From Paraburkholderia edwinii (GTDB lineage: Bacteria; Pseudomonadota; Gammaproteobacteria; Burkholderiales; Burkholderiaceae): DNA of 64,000 nt. The stretch is taken from positions 3,100,001 to 3,164,000 of the forward strand of contig NZ_CP080095.1 of the NCBI RefSeq assembly GCF_019428685.1. Direction: 5' to 3'. The position numbers and the translations under genes are program-made. The notes under the pieces were generated by a model. The model saw only the letters and a list, made by a program, of their open reading frames with translations, had not been told where the DNA came from and did no database searches. Position 1 is the first letter of the stretch. Every line of letters starts with the position of its first letter. Below, in pieces: positions 9,032 to 17,692 of this stretch.

Positions 9032-9168
9032 AAGACGTCTCCTCGCTGTCGCTCGATCTGATGCGGGTCTGGTGCGGGTGTGGTGCCGGTCTGGTGCGGT
9101 TGGGCGGTCCGGTTTCGGCTACGCGTCCGACATCGCGATGATCTTAGGTGCATACCGCGCCAGGAAAC

Positions 9169-9184
9169 TGTGACGGGCGTCATA
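9169..9184. promoter_or_regulatory. CRP-type operator candidate 1
   Basis: Reads TGTGA-CGGGCG-TCATA. The left half matches the CRP consensus TGTGA exactly and the right half differs from TCACA at one base. The inner core TGACG-GG-CGTCA is a perfect dyad. It is centred about 145 bp upstream of the importer permease start. Confidence 0.6.
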
Positions 9185-9214
9185 CAAACCTATTGGGGTT
9201 GTCCCGGGGCCAAC

Positions 9215-9230
9215 TATGACGTCCGTCACA
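9215..9230. promoter_or_regulatory. CRP-type operator candidate 2
   Basis: Reads TATGA-CGTCCG-TCACA, with a perfect right half-site and one mismatch on the left: a mirror image of site 1, centre to centre 46 bp. The inner core TGACG-TC-CGTCA is a perfect dyad. It is centred about 130 bp upstream of the dehydrogenase start. Confidence 0.6.
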
Positions 9231-9351
9231 CCCGATTCGCCGGGAACTCGCTAAGCTTCGGGTAAGGTCCGAACCGTGAAGCGCGTGCGAAACGCGCACG
9301 CGAAAAAAGCGAGTCCGGCCCCTCCAACTTTCCTTACAAGGAGCAAACCGC

Positions 9352-10257
9352 ATGACGAAGCGAGTGGTAGTGACCGGTGGCAGCGGCCTCGCCGGCAAGT
9401 GGGTCGTCGAGAATCTGGTCGAGCACGGTTACGAGGTGATGAACCTCGACCGCACGCCGATGCCGAAGCGCACCGCGCGCACGCTGATCACCGACATCAC
9501 CGACGCAGGCCAGGTATTCAACGCGCTCGCATCGAGCACCGCGCCGGCCGAATTCGTCGACGACCTCGAGCCGAAGCCGATCGACGCGATCGTCCACTTC
9601 GCGGCGATCCCGCGCATCATGGTGACGCCCGACAACGAAGTGTTCCGCATCAACGTGATGGGCACGTACAACATTCTCGACGCAGCGTCGAAGCTTGGTA
9701 TCCGCAAGGTGATCGTGGCGTCGAGCGAGACGACGTACGGCGTCGTGTTCGCGCATCGTCATCGCAATCCGCAGTACTTTCCGCTCGACGAGGACTATCC
9801 GGTCGACCCGATGGACAGCTACGCGACGTCGAAGGTCATCAACGAAGTGACCGCCAAGGCGTTTCATGCGCGCACGGGCTCGGATATCTACTGCTTCCGG
9901 ATCGGCAACGTGCTCGATCCCGAGGACTACGCGAAGTTCAACACGGAATGGCTCAAGGATCCGGGCATGCGCAAACGTATCGCGTGGAGCTATATCGATG
10001 GACGCGATCTGGCGAACGCATGCCGTCTCGCGATCGAAAAGGACGGCCTCGGCTTCGAGGTGATGAACATCGCCGCCGACGATGTGTCGTCGGATGTGCC
10101 GACTGCCGAACTGATCAAACGCTACTATCCGGAAGTGCCGGTGAAGAGGAAGCTCGGCGAGTTCGAGACGCTGCTCAGTAATGAAAAGCTGAAGCGCCTG
10201 CTCGGGTGGAAGCAGCAACATTACTGGCGCGATGAGGCGAAGAAGCACCCGGCTTGA
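9352..10257 (+). CDS. NAD-dependent epimerase/dehydratase (extended SDR) family protein
   Basis: 301 residues. The Rossmann nucleotide motif T-G-G-S-G-L-A-G is at 8-15, with an acidic residue after strand 2 (N-L-D-R, ~31-34) suggesting NAD. The catalytic pair Tyr157 and Lys161 (S-Y-A-T-S-K) is preceded by Ser124/Ser125 (V-A-S-S-E). This is the extended-SDR architecture of UDP-sugar epimerases and uronate/sugar dehydrogenases. With no nucleotide-sugar genes nearby but two sugar importers and a lactonase, a sugar or sugar-acid dehydrogenase or epimerase is more likely. AAGGAG nine bases upstream fixes the start. Transcribed divergently from the importer. Confidence 0.88.
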   Translation: MTKRVVVTGGSGLAGKWVVENLVEHGYEVMNLDRTPMPKRTARTLITDITDAGQVFNALASSTAPAEFVDDLEPKPIDAIVHFAAIPRIMVTPDNEVFRINVMGTYNILDAASKLGIRKVIVASSETTYGVVFAHRHRNPQYFPLDEDYPVDPMDSYATSKVINEVTAKAFHARTGSDIYCFRIGNVLDPEDYAKFNTEWLKDPGMRKRIAWSYIDGRDLANACRLAIEKDGLGFEVMNIAADDVSSDVPTAELIKRYYPEVPVKRKLGEFETLLSNEKLKRLLGWKQQHYWRDEAKKHPA

Positions 10258-10330
10258 GCGGTTATAAAGCGCGAATATCAAGCGCGAGTATCAAGCGCGC
10301 GTTTTGAGCGCCTGTTTCAAGCGCGCTTTC
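10258..10330. repeat. Degenerate short repeats after the dehydrogenase gene
   Basis: Four to five imperfect copies of a (T)CAAGCGCG-like unit spaced 10-20 bp follow the stop codon. No coding potential. Confidence 0.5.
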
Positions 10331-10378
10331 CGCTAGCCTCACGGATAAGCCGCGTTTCAACTCACTGATCTTCCCGCA

Positions 10379-10414
10379 GGGCGCGCTTCATCGATTAGCG
10401 CGCCCTCCTTTTTT
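10379..10414 (+). terminator. Intrinsic terminator
   Basis: Stem GGGCGCGCT (10379-10387) / AGCGCGCCC (10397-10405), nine pairs, with a 9-nt loop, followed by a T-rich run to 10414. It ends transcription from the dehydrogenase gene. Confidence 0.85.
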
Positions 10415-10560
10415 GTATCGCAATGTATCCGGACGCGATACGGATACACAGCCGCGCGCTTTCGCGGCTATCCCGCGGCAATGCCGCGGCAATCCGGACA
10501 TAAGCCAGATACGTGCATACGTTCCAATGCGTGCACGAACAACGCTCATTGGATATCGCC

Positions 10561-11430
10561 ATGCGGATATCGACCTGCCTCGCGCACGCCGCACTCCTTA
10601 TTTCAGGCATCGCCCTTACTGCTCACGCCGCGTCCGAGCGCGCGTGCAGCGTCGCCAGTCCCGCGCATCGCGTCGCGCTTGTCGAGCTTTATACGAGCGA
10701 AGGCTGCGATAGCTGCCCGCCCGCCGACAACTGGCTCAGCCAATTGAATCGCGAGCGGCATCGCGACGCGGTCGTGCCGCTCGCGATGCACGTCGACTAC
10801 TGGGACAACGCCGACTGGCGCGACCGTTTCGCGCAACCCGCGTTCACCGCGCGGCAGAAGTATCTGAGCTCGAAAGGCGGCTCGCATATCGTCTATACGC
10901 CGGCGATCTATGTGGGCGGGCAAGAGCTGCGCGGCTGGTCCAGCAGCACGAGCTTCAGCGAACGCGTGCAGCAGTTGGAGACGCAGCCGGCGCCGGCTGA
11001 CATCCGCATCGGCGCGCAGACGTCGCCGTCGGGCACCGTCGCGTTCGACGCGCGCATCGATGCGCGCACGCCGCTTCCGGGCGACGCCTTCGCGTATGTC
11101 GCGGTCTACGAGGATGGCTTGAAGAGCGATGTCAAGGGCGGCGAAAACGCCGGCGCAACGCTGCATCACGATCGCGTGACGCGCAACTGGTTCGGGCCGG
11201 TGCCGATCGTCGGCGGCCATGCGCGGATCACGGGCAGTTACCCGGCTGTCGAGTCGGCGAAGCAAGGCGTGGTTGCGTTCGTCGAAAGCGCGTCGACGGG
11301 CGAGGTGCTGCAGGTCGCCGAGTTGCCTCGTTGCGATGACGGCGCCGCGGGGGTCGCTGGTAGCGCCGGGCCCACCGGTGGCGGCTCGCGCGGCACTGCC
11401 GGCGCGGGTGACGTTCGCCCGGTACGATAA
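10561..11430 (+). CDS. DUF1223 family exported thioredoxin-fold protein
   Basis: 289 residues with a signal peptide (hydrophobic 7-20, A-H-A near 23). The mature start contains V-E-L-Y-T-S-E-G-C-D-S-C-P-P-A-D, with a C-x-x-C at Cys49/Cys52, the DUF1223 hallmark in a thioredoxin-like fold. Further motifs are H-V-D-Y-W-D and Y-T-P-A-I-Y-V-G-G. A periplasmic location and a redox role are plausible but unproven for this family. The C-terminal ~30 residues are Gly/Ala-rich. I choose the ATG at 10561 because it puts the signal peptide at the N-terminus; the in-frame ATG at 10513 would add 16 residues. No clear ribosome-binding site for either. Confidence 0.82.
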   Translation: MRISTCLAHAALLISGIALTAHAASERACSVASPAHRVALVELYTSEGCDSCPPADNWLSQLNRERHRDAVVPLAMHVDYWDNADWRDRFAQPAFTARQKYLSSKGGSHIVYTPAIYVGGQELRGWSSSTSFSERVQQLETQPAPADIRIGAQTSPSGTVAFDARIDARTPLPGDAFAYVAVYEDGLKSDVKGGENAGATLHHDRVTRNWFGPVPIVGGHARITGSYPAVESAKQGVVAFVESASTGEVLQVAELPRCDDGAAGVAGSAGPTGGGSRGTAGAGDVRPVR

Positions 11431-11559
11431 CCCCGGGCGATCATCTCAAAGCTTCAAACCATCGCCGTCTCTCACCTGATACCTGGCAATCCAGACCGAT
11501 GAGTTGTCGTGTTGCCTGCGCAACTTCCGGACATCGACAGAAGGAAAAGGAGCTCGCCC

Positions 11560-12072
11560 ATGAAGCGTATCTGGACTGGCCTCATCGCCACGTTGCTGCT
11601 GTCGCTTGCCTCGACGACACCCTCGTTCGCCGCGTCGAACGATACGCATGCCGAAGCAGCGTCGCCGATCTACGGCGTGACGATTCCGCACGGCTACCGG
11701 AAGTGGCAGTTCGTCGCGCCCGCCGAGGAAGCGGATCCGCTCAACGAGTTGCGCATCGTGCTCGGCAATCCGGCTGCGATGAAGGCGCTCGAGAAAAACA
11801 CGCTGCCGTTTCCGGACGGATCGATACTCGTGAAGCTCGCGTGGAAACGCGTGCCGTCCGCGGAATTCGCCCCGGCGTCGGTGCCCGGCGCCGCGACGAC
11901 CGTGCAGGTCATGGTGAAGAACTCGAAGCGCTATCGTGATTCAGGCGGCTGGGGCTTCGGCCGTTTCATCAACGGGCAGCCGGCCGATCTCGCGCAGCAT
12001 CAGACGTGCTTTGCGTGCCATCAGGCGCGTGTGAAGAACCATGATTTCGTGTTTACGCGGCTTGCGCCGTAG
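11560..12072 (+). CDS. Cytochrome P460 family protein
   Basis: 170 residues. A Sec signal peptide (S-F-A near 24) precedes a small domain typical of cytochrome P460: Y-G-V-T-I-P-H-G-Y-R-K-W near the mature N-terminus, I-L-V-K-L-A-W-K-R in the middle, and a single C-terminal haem-c motif C-F-A-C-H (Cys150, Cys153, His154). Characterised P460s oxidise hydroxylamine with a lysine-cross-linked haem; most relatives in Burkholderiaceae have no known function. AAGGAAAAGGAG just upstream fixes the start. A bidirectional terminator follows. Periplasmic by inference. Confidence 0.85.
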   Translation: MKRIWTGLIATLLLSLASTTPSFAASNDTHAEAASPIYGVTIPHGYRKWQFVAPAEEADPLNELRIVLGNPAAMKALEKNTLPFPDGSILVKLAWKRVPSAEFAPASVPGAATTVQVMVKNSKRYRDSGGWGFGRFINGQPADLAQHQTCFACHQARVKNHDFVFTRLAP

Positions 12073-12142
12073 TCGCTGTTCGCGATGAACACGCCGAGCG
12101 CAACGAACGCGCGGCAGAAAATCGACCGTAGAAAAGACAAAA

Positions 12143-12169
12143 GCCCCGACTGACTGTACGGGGCTTTTT
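12143..12169. terminator. Bidirectional intrinsic terminator
   Basis: Stem GCCCCG (12143-12148) / CGGGGC (12159-12164), flanked by A-rich sequence on the left and TTTTT on the right, between the P460 gene and the convergent tRNA-Ala. Confidence 0.82.
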
Positions 12170-12255
12170 CATGTGCGGCGGTGTTGCTGACTTCTTTGCG
12201 CGGGGCTTGTACTTCTGTGACGCTACTTCTCGTGACTCTGTCTGCTGACCTGTGT

Positions 12256-12331
<76 letters not shown>

Positions 12332-12430
12332 TTGCAGAACAGAAGCGAGATTTTAGACATCAAATCGCGCTTTGTAAATACCCTTTGCATCGATACCTTT
12401 TGGTTCGACGGTGTCGATGGTATCCGCGAG

Positions 12431-13864
12431 TCAGCCGAGCGCCTTGCCGACGCCGCTCGCGATGCGGCTCACCACCGTCTCGCGGCCGAACAGCATCAGC
12501 ACGCTGTCGATCGACGGCGTGTGCGTCGTGCCCGCCACGAGCAGTCGCACCGGCATCGCGAGTTGCGGCATCTTGAGCTTCTGCGACGCGAGCACGGCCT
12601 TCATCGCCGCGGCAATCGCTTCCTTCGTCCACTCGACGGTTTTCAGCGCGTCGGCCAGTTCGGCGAGCGCCGGACGCACCGCATCGGTCACGTGCTGCGC
12701 GAGCGCTTCGGGCTCCGGAGCCGGCTCGCGATAGAACATCGCCGCGTTGGTGGCGATCTCCTTCACCGTCGACGCGCGGTCCTTCATCAGACCGACGACC
12801 GCGGGCAGATCGGCGCCCCTGGCGAGCGTCGCTTCATCGATACCGAGTTCCGCGAAAAACGGCTTCGCGAGATCGGCCAGGCGCGCGTTGTCCGCTTCCT
12901 TGATGTAGTGGTTATTCAACCAGTTGAGCTTGTCGTGGTCGTATTGCGCGGGCGACTTGCCCAGATGCTCGAGGTCGAACCACTCGAGAAACTGCTCGCG
13001 CGAGAAGATCTCCGCGTCGCCGTGCGACCAGCCCAGACGCGCGAGATAGTTGACCACCGCTTCCGGCAGATAGCCGGCATCGCGGTAACCCATCACGCTC
13101 ATCGCGCCATGGCGCTTGCTCATCTTTTCGCCCTGCTCGTTGAGCACGGTCGGCAGATGCGCGTAGACCGGCACCTCGCCGCCGAGCGCACGCAGGATAT
13201 TGATCTGGCGCGGCGTGTTGTTCACGTGATCGTCGCCGCGAATCACGTGCGTGATGCGCATGTCGAGATCGTCGACGACCACGCAGAAGTTGTACGTCGG
13301 CGTGCCGTCCGGACGCGCGATGACGAGGTCGTCGAGTTCCTCATTCGAAATCTCGATGGGGCCCTTCACCGCGTCGTCCCATGCGACCACGCCCGTCAGC
13401 GGATTGCGAAAGCGCAGCACGGGCTTCACGCCTTCCGGGGGCGTGGGCAGCACCTTGCCGGGCTCGGGGCGCCACGTGCCGTCATAGCGCGGTTTCAGGC
13501 CCGCCAGACGCTGCCGCTCGCGCAACGCGTCGAGCTCTTCGGTCGACATGTAGCACGGGTACGCGAGGCCCTTTTCCACCATCTGCTGCAGCACCTCGCG
13601 ATAGCGGTCCATGCGCTGCATCTGATAGAACGGGCCCTCGTCGATATCGAGGTCGAGCCATGCCATGCCTTCGAGAATCGCGTCCACCGATGCTTCGGTC
13701 GAGCGTTCGAGGTCGGTGTCTTCAATACGCAGAATGAACACGCCCTTCGATTTGCGCGCAAACGCCCACGGATACAGCGCGGAGCGGATATTGCCGAGGT
13801 GGATGAAGCCGGTGGGGCTCGGGGCGAAGCGGGTGCGGACGGGAGTTTGTGCGGAGGCAGTCAC
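12431..13864 (-). CDS. gltX: Glutamyl-tRNA synthetase
   Basis: 477 residues, class Ic synthetase. The ATP motif of the HIGH type reads H-L-G-N (22-25) within [13 protein letters not shown], and the second motif is K-M-S-K-R-H-G in the middle. Length is normal for the bacterial discriminating enzyme that charges tRNA-Glu. The first codon appears to be GTG at 13864. It is monocistronic, between tRNA-Ala and the divergent patatin-like gene. Confidence 0.97.
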   Translation of the reverse strand: MTASAQTPVRTRFAPSPTGFIHLGNIRSALYPWAFARKSKGVFILRIEDTDLERSTEASVDAILEGMAWLDLDIDEGPFYQMQRMDRYREVLQQMVEKGLAYPCYMSTEELDALRERQRLAGLKPRYDGTWRPEPGKVLPTPPEGVKPVLRFRNPLTGVVAWDDAVKGPIEISNEELDDLVIARPDGTPTYNFCVVVDDLDMRITHVIRGDDHVNNTPRQINILRALGGEVPVYAHLPTVLNEQGEKMSKRHGAMSVMGYRDAGYLPEAVVNYLARLGWSHGDAEIFSREQFLEWFDLEHLGKSPAQYDHDKLNWLNNHYIKEADNARLADLAKPFFAELGIDEATLARGADLPAVVGLMKDRASTVKEIATNAAMFYREPAPEPEALAQHVTDAVRPALAELADALKTVEWTKEAIAAAMKAVLASQKLKMPQLAMPVRLLVAGTTHTPSIDSVLMLFGRETVVSRIASGVGKALG

Positions 13865-14039
13865 GATGGAGCTCGCGGGGCGGCGAATGAAATGCGAAGA
13901 CGCGAATTATACCTTTGCCCTTCGATCACGATTGGATACGTGTCTGGATACCTGTCTCGCCGATTTGTCGCACGCCGAACGCTTTGCTTTATGATGTGCG
14001 CGCCGCGGCCCGCACGCATGCCGCCGGCTGGAGAATTCG

Positions 14040-15014
14040 TTGAAACAGTCCTCGCCCCGTCTTTCGCGCCGCAACTTTTCGCTGGCTGCGGCTTCAGCCG
14101 TGTTGAGCGCCTGCGCGCTGCCCGGCGGCAATAAACAACCCGAACCGGTCAAACCGTCAGACAGCACCGCGTCGAACACGCCACCGCCACCGCTTTCGCC
14201 CACGCCGCCCGCCGTCAGGCCGCGGCCGCTGCGTGTCGGGCTCGCGCTCGGCGGCGGCGCCGCGCGCGGCTTTGCGCATATCGGCGTGATCAAAGCGCTC
14301 GAGGCGCGCAACATCGAGGTCGATCTCGTATGCGGCACGAGCGCGGGCTCGGTGGTCGGCGCGCTGTACGCGTCGGGAATGAACGGCTTCGCGCTCAATC
14401 GCCTCGCGTTGAAAATGGACGAAGCGTCGATCAGCGACTGGGCCATGCCGTTTCGCACGCGCGGTTTTCTGCAAGGCGTTGCGCTGCAGAATTACCTGAA
14501 CACGACGCTCGACAACCGGCCGATCGAAAAGATGGCGAAGCCGCTCGGCGTTGTCGCGACCGACCTGAAAACCGGCCAGCCGATCCTGTTTCAACGCGGC
14601 AATACCGGCATCGCGGTGCGCGCGTCGTGCAGCGTGCCGTCGCTGTTCGAGCCGGTGAAGATCGGCGCGCACGAGTATGTCGACGGCGGCCTCGTGAGCC
14701 CTGTGCCGGCGTCGTTTGCGCGCAAGATGGGGGCGGACTTCGTGATCGCGGTCGATATCTCCGCGCGCCCTGAAACGGGTCTCACGGACAGCTCGTTCGA
14801 CGTGCTGCTGCAGACCTTCACGATCATGGGCCAGACGATCAAGGCCTACGAGCTCGACAAATACGCGGATGTCGTGATCCGCCCGAATCTCGCGGCGATG
14901 AGCGGCAGCGACTTCGGGCAGCGTAATGCCGCGATTCTTGCCGGTGAGGAAGCGGTCGCGAAGATCATGCCGGAGTTGCAGCGCAAGCTCGCGGCGAGCC
15001 GGGTGGTGGTTTGA
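14040..15014 (+). CDS. Patatin-like phospholipase, putative lipoprotein
   Basis: 324 residues. The N-terminus S-R-R-N-F-S-L-A-A-A-S-A-V-L-S-A-C combines a twin-arginine motif (Arg10-Arg11) with a lipobox ending at Cys25, followed by a Pro/Ser-rich tether (~30-63). The patatin domain has the oxyanion motif G-G-G-A-A-R-G (71-77), nucleophile G-T-S-A-G with Ser101, and catalytic Asp215 in Y-V-D-G-G. It is thus a probable Ser/Asp acyl hydrolase anchored at the cell envelope. The start is TTG at 14040, with GGAG about seven bases upstream. A terminator shared with the convergent NlpC/P60 gene follows. Confidence 0.9.
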   Translation: MKQSSPRLSRRNFSLAAASAVLSACALPGGNKQPEPVKPSDSTASNTPPPPLSPTPPAVRPRPLRVGLALGGGAARGFAHIGVIKALEARNIEVDLVCGTSAGSVVGALYASGMNGFALNRLALKMDEASISDWAMPFRTRGFLQGVALQNYLNTTLDNRPIEKMAKPLGVVATDLKTGQPILFQRGNTGIAVRASCSVPSLFEPVKIGAHEYVDGGLVSPVPASFARKMGADFVIAVDISARPETGLTDSSFDVLLQTFTIMGQTIKAYELDKYADVVIRPNLAAMSGSDFGQRNAAILAGEEAVAKIMPELQRKLAASRVVV

Positions 15015-15086
15015 GGTAGCGGTTTGAGGCCGCGCCGCTGCGTGGCGGTCCGACGCGCCCCCTTCAGATAAAGGCCGCATCAAAAC

Positions 15087-15128
15087 GAAAGGCCCGCTGC
15101 CGGTCGATTCCGGTCAAGCGGGCCTTTC
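15087..15128. terminator. Bidirectional intrinsic terminator
   Basis: Arms GAAAGGCCCGCT (15087-15098) and AGCGGGCCTTTC (15117-15128) are perfectly complementary, between convergent genes. Confidence 0.85.
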
Positions 15129-15177
15129 ATTATCCAAACAAAAGGCTGCCAAGCAACCCGCAGCCGTCATACGGCGA

Positions 15178-15918
15178 TCAGTTACCGCCGCCGATCGTCG
15201 CGCTCACGCGCTGACGCAAATCTTGCTGCTGCTCGGGCGAGAACGACGTCTCAACGCGGCGCGCGCCGGTAAAGCGCTTTTCCCAGTACGCGTCGTCCAT
15301 GTCGTCGACGCGGATCGTGCTGCCCGTCGACGGCGAGTGCACGAACTTGTTGTCGCCGATATAGATGCCGACGTGCGAGAACGTGCGGCGCATCGTGTTG
15401 AAGAACACGAGATCGCCCGGCTTCAGGTCGGCCACGCGGACCTTCTCGCCGACGCGGCTCATTTCCTCTGCGCGACGCGGCAGCGCGAGGCCGAGCGTGT
15501 CCTGGAACACGTAGCGCACGAAACCGCTGCAATCGAGCCCGGAATCGGGCGACGAACCGCCCCAGCGGTAGCGCACGCCGATCAGGTTCAGCGCGCCCAC
15601 CACGACGTCGCCTGCCTTGCCGGCGACGCCTGACAGGAACGAGCGCGCGCCGCCGGTGCTGGCCGGTGTAGACGAGGAGGACGACAACGCGTTCGCCGCG
15701 CTACTCGACGAAGTGCTGGGGGAAACCGAGGGAATCAGGAAGTTCGACCCGGCGCCCGAGAAACTCGTGGGGGTCGAAAACGAGGCATTCTGGTTAAAGC
15801 TGCTTACTTCGTCGGCAAATGCGTCGGCAAAAGCGCCGGAAGCTGCCACCATCAGTACGCCAATGAACATCCCGGCGACGACGCGCGTGCAAGCCTGGTG
15901 GAGAGATCGGTGCTGCAT
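15178..15918 (-). CDS. C40 family peptidase (NlpC/P60), exported
   Basis: 246 residues. A hydrophobic N-terminal segment (~12-31) acts as signal peptide, then a Ser-rich linker (~60-90), then an NlpC/P60 domain with Cys130 (L-D-C-S-G-F), His182 (S-H-V-G-I-Y) and His194 (F-V-H-S-P) as the Cys-His-His triad. Such enzymes cleave gamma-D-Glu–diaminopimelate or related peptidoglycan peptide bonds. The ATG at 15918 lacks an obvious ribosome-binding site. It is separated from yejF by 121 bp. Confidence 0.92.
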   Translation of the reverse strand: MQHRSLHQACTRVVAGMFIGVLMVAASGAFADAFADEVSSFNQNASFSTPTSFSGAGSNFLIPSVSPSTSSSSAANALSSSSSTPASTGGARSFLSGVAGKAGDVVVGALNLIGVRYRWGGSSPDSGLDCSGFVRYVFQDTLGLALPRRAEEMSRVGEKVRVADLKPGDLVFFNTMRRTFSHVGIYIGDNKFVHSPSTGSTIRVDDMDDAYWEKRFTGARRVETSFSPEQQQDLRQRVSATIGGGN

Positions 15919-16039
15919 TGGTCGGTAGTTTTTGCCTAAAAATCAGAGGACTAGGAAAAAAGTTTGGTCGATACTAGCCAGTAAGTATTCAAGTGTCAAA
16001 AGGAATAGAAAAATACAATTGAGAAAGACATACAATTGG

Positions 16040-17692
16040 TTACAACAGTGAATTTTCACCACCAGACGCCGCGTTCAGCAGCTTTCGGGTGTAAGGGTGC
16101 GAGGGTGACGCAAAAATTTTCTCAACGTCGCCGCTCTCGACTATCGAACCGTTTTTCATCACCGCGACACGATGCGCCATGGCGCCGATCACGGCCAGGT
16201 CATGGCTGATGAATATGAAGCCGAGGTTATATTTCTTCTGCAACCCGGCGAGCAGTTTCAGCACCTGCTGCTGAATCGAGACATCGAGCGCGCTCGTTGG
16301 TTCGTCGAGAATCAGAATGCGCGGTTCGAGCACGAGCGCGCGTGCGATCGCGATCCGCTGCCGCTGACCGCCCGAGAACTCGTGCGGATAGCGGTATAGC
16401 GCGGTGCGGTCGATGCCGACCTCGCGCAGCACCGACACGACCTTTTCGCGGCGCGACGCGATGTCGAGCTGCGGCCGGTGCAGCGCCAACCCCTCGCCGA
16501 CAATCCGCTCAATCGTGTAGCGCGGCGACAGCGAGCTGAACGGATCCTGAAATACGACCTGCAGGTTCGAACGCAGCGCGGTCTGTTCGCGGCCGCGGTA
16601 GCTCGCAAGCGCCCTGCCCTGAAACTCGATCGCGCCGCGCGTGACACGCTGCAGGCCGAGCAGCGCCATCGCAAGCGTCGATTTGCCCGAGCCCGATTCG
16701 CCGACAATGCCCAGCGTCTCGCCCTGGCGCACCATGATCGACGCGTCGTCGACCGCGCGGAAGCGGCCCGACTGGAACCAGCCGGCCATGCCGGGCAGCC
16801 GCGTCCTGAAGTCGACCGACACCTCGCGCGCATCGAGCAGCACCGGTGCGATCGGCAGCACCGGCACCACCGCGCGCTGTGGGCGGCTTTCGAGCAGCCG
16901 TTGCGTGTACGGATGCTGCGGCGAATTGAACACCTGTTCGACCGGCCCGCTTTCGACGAGCACGCCCTTCTCCATCACCGCGATGCGTTGCGCGAAGTGG
17001 CGCACGAGGTTCAGGTCGTGCGTGATCAGCAGCACGGCCATGCCGCGTTTTTGCGCTTCTTCGCGCTGCAGGTCGAGCAGCAGATCGACAATCTGCGCGC
17101 GAATCGTTACGTCGAGCGCCGTGGTCGGTTCGTCGGCGAGCAACAGACGCGGACGGCACGCGAGCGCCATCGCGATCATCGCGCGCTGCCGCTGCCCGCC
17201 CGAGAGCTGATGCGGGTAGCTGTTGACGCGCTTGCCGGGCTCGGTGATGCCCGTGTGTCCGAGCAGCTCCACTGCGCGCTTGCGCGCCTCGGCGGCCGAT
17301 ACTCCGTCGTGCAGCACGATCGTTTCAGCGATCTGCTCCCCGATCGTATAGAGCGGATTCAGGGCCGTCATCGGCTCCTGGAAGATCATCGCGATATCGG
17401 AGCCGCGCAGGCCGCGCATGGCGCGCTCGCTTTTCGCGAGCAGATCTTCGCCGTTGAAGCGGATCGCGCCGCTCGTCTGCGCGTCCTGCAGCAGACGCAG
17501 GATGGACAGCGCGGTCACGCTCTTGCCCGAACCCGATTCGCCGACCAGCGCAACGCGTTCGCCGCGCGCGATGGAGAGCGAGACGTCCTCGACCGCGACC
17601 GTGTCGCCGAAGCGCACGTTCAGATGTTCGATTTCCAGCAGCGGCACATGAGACTCAAGCGGCTCATGCCGGTTTTGAATGGCGTCGCTCAC
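16040..17692 (-). CDS. yejF: Peptide/microcin C-type ABC importer ATP-binding protein
   Basis: 550 residues with two complete ABC ATPase domains in one chain. Both Walker A motifs read G-E-S-G-S-G-K-S, both signatures [10 protein letters not shown], and both Walker B motifs end D-E-P-T-(T/S)-A-L-D. This duplicated form is typical of YejF. It powers the YejABEF importer, which takes up oligopeptides and peptide–nucleotide antibiotics such as microcin C in E. coli. Its ATG overlaps the yejE stop by four bases, indicating translational coupling. It is the last gene of the operon. Confidence 0.93.
   Translation of the reverse strand: MSDAIQNRHEPLESHVPLLEIEHLNVRFGDTVAVEDVSLSIARGERVALVGESGSGKSVTALSILRLLQDAQTSGAIRFNGEDLLAKSERAMRGLRGSDIAMIFQEPMTALNPLYTIGEQIAETIVLHDGVSAAEARKRAVELLGHTGITEPGKRVNSYPHQLSGGQRQRAMIAMALACRPRLLLADEPTTALDVTIRAQIVDLLLDLQREEAQKRGMAVLLITHDLNLVRHFAQRIAVMEKGVLVESGPVEQVFNSPQHPYTQRLLESRPQRAVVPVLPIAPVLLDAREVSVDFRTRLPGMAGWFQSGRFRAVDDASIMVRQGETLGIVGESGSGKSTLAMALLGLQRVTRGAIEFQGRALASYRGREQTALRSNLQVVFQDPFSSLSPRYTIERIVGEGLALHRPQLDIASRREKVVSVLREVGIDRTALYRYPHEFSGGQRQRIAIARALVLEPRILILDEPTSALDVSIQQQVLKLLAGLQKKYNLGFIFISHDLAVIGAMAHRVAVMKNGSIVESGDVEKIFASPSHPYTRKLLNAASGGENSLL

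Larger units (their letters stand above)
9032..9351. promoter_or_regulatory. Divergent promoter region of the importer operon and the dehydrogenase gene
   Basis: 320 bp without a gene. It carries two dyad sites described separately. No strong sigma-70 boxes stand out; TAAGAT on the minus strand near 9141-9146 is only a weak -10 candidate for the importer. Confidence 0.6.

Noticed and set aside
9169..9230. The inverted repeat as one large hairpin terminator
   Set aside because: The arms (9170-9183 and 9216-9229) could pair across a 32-nt loop, but there is no T-run and each arm is itself a dyad, which fits two protein-binding sites better.
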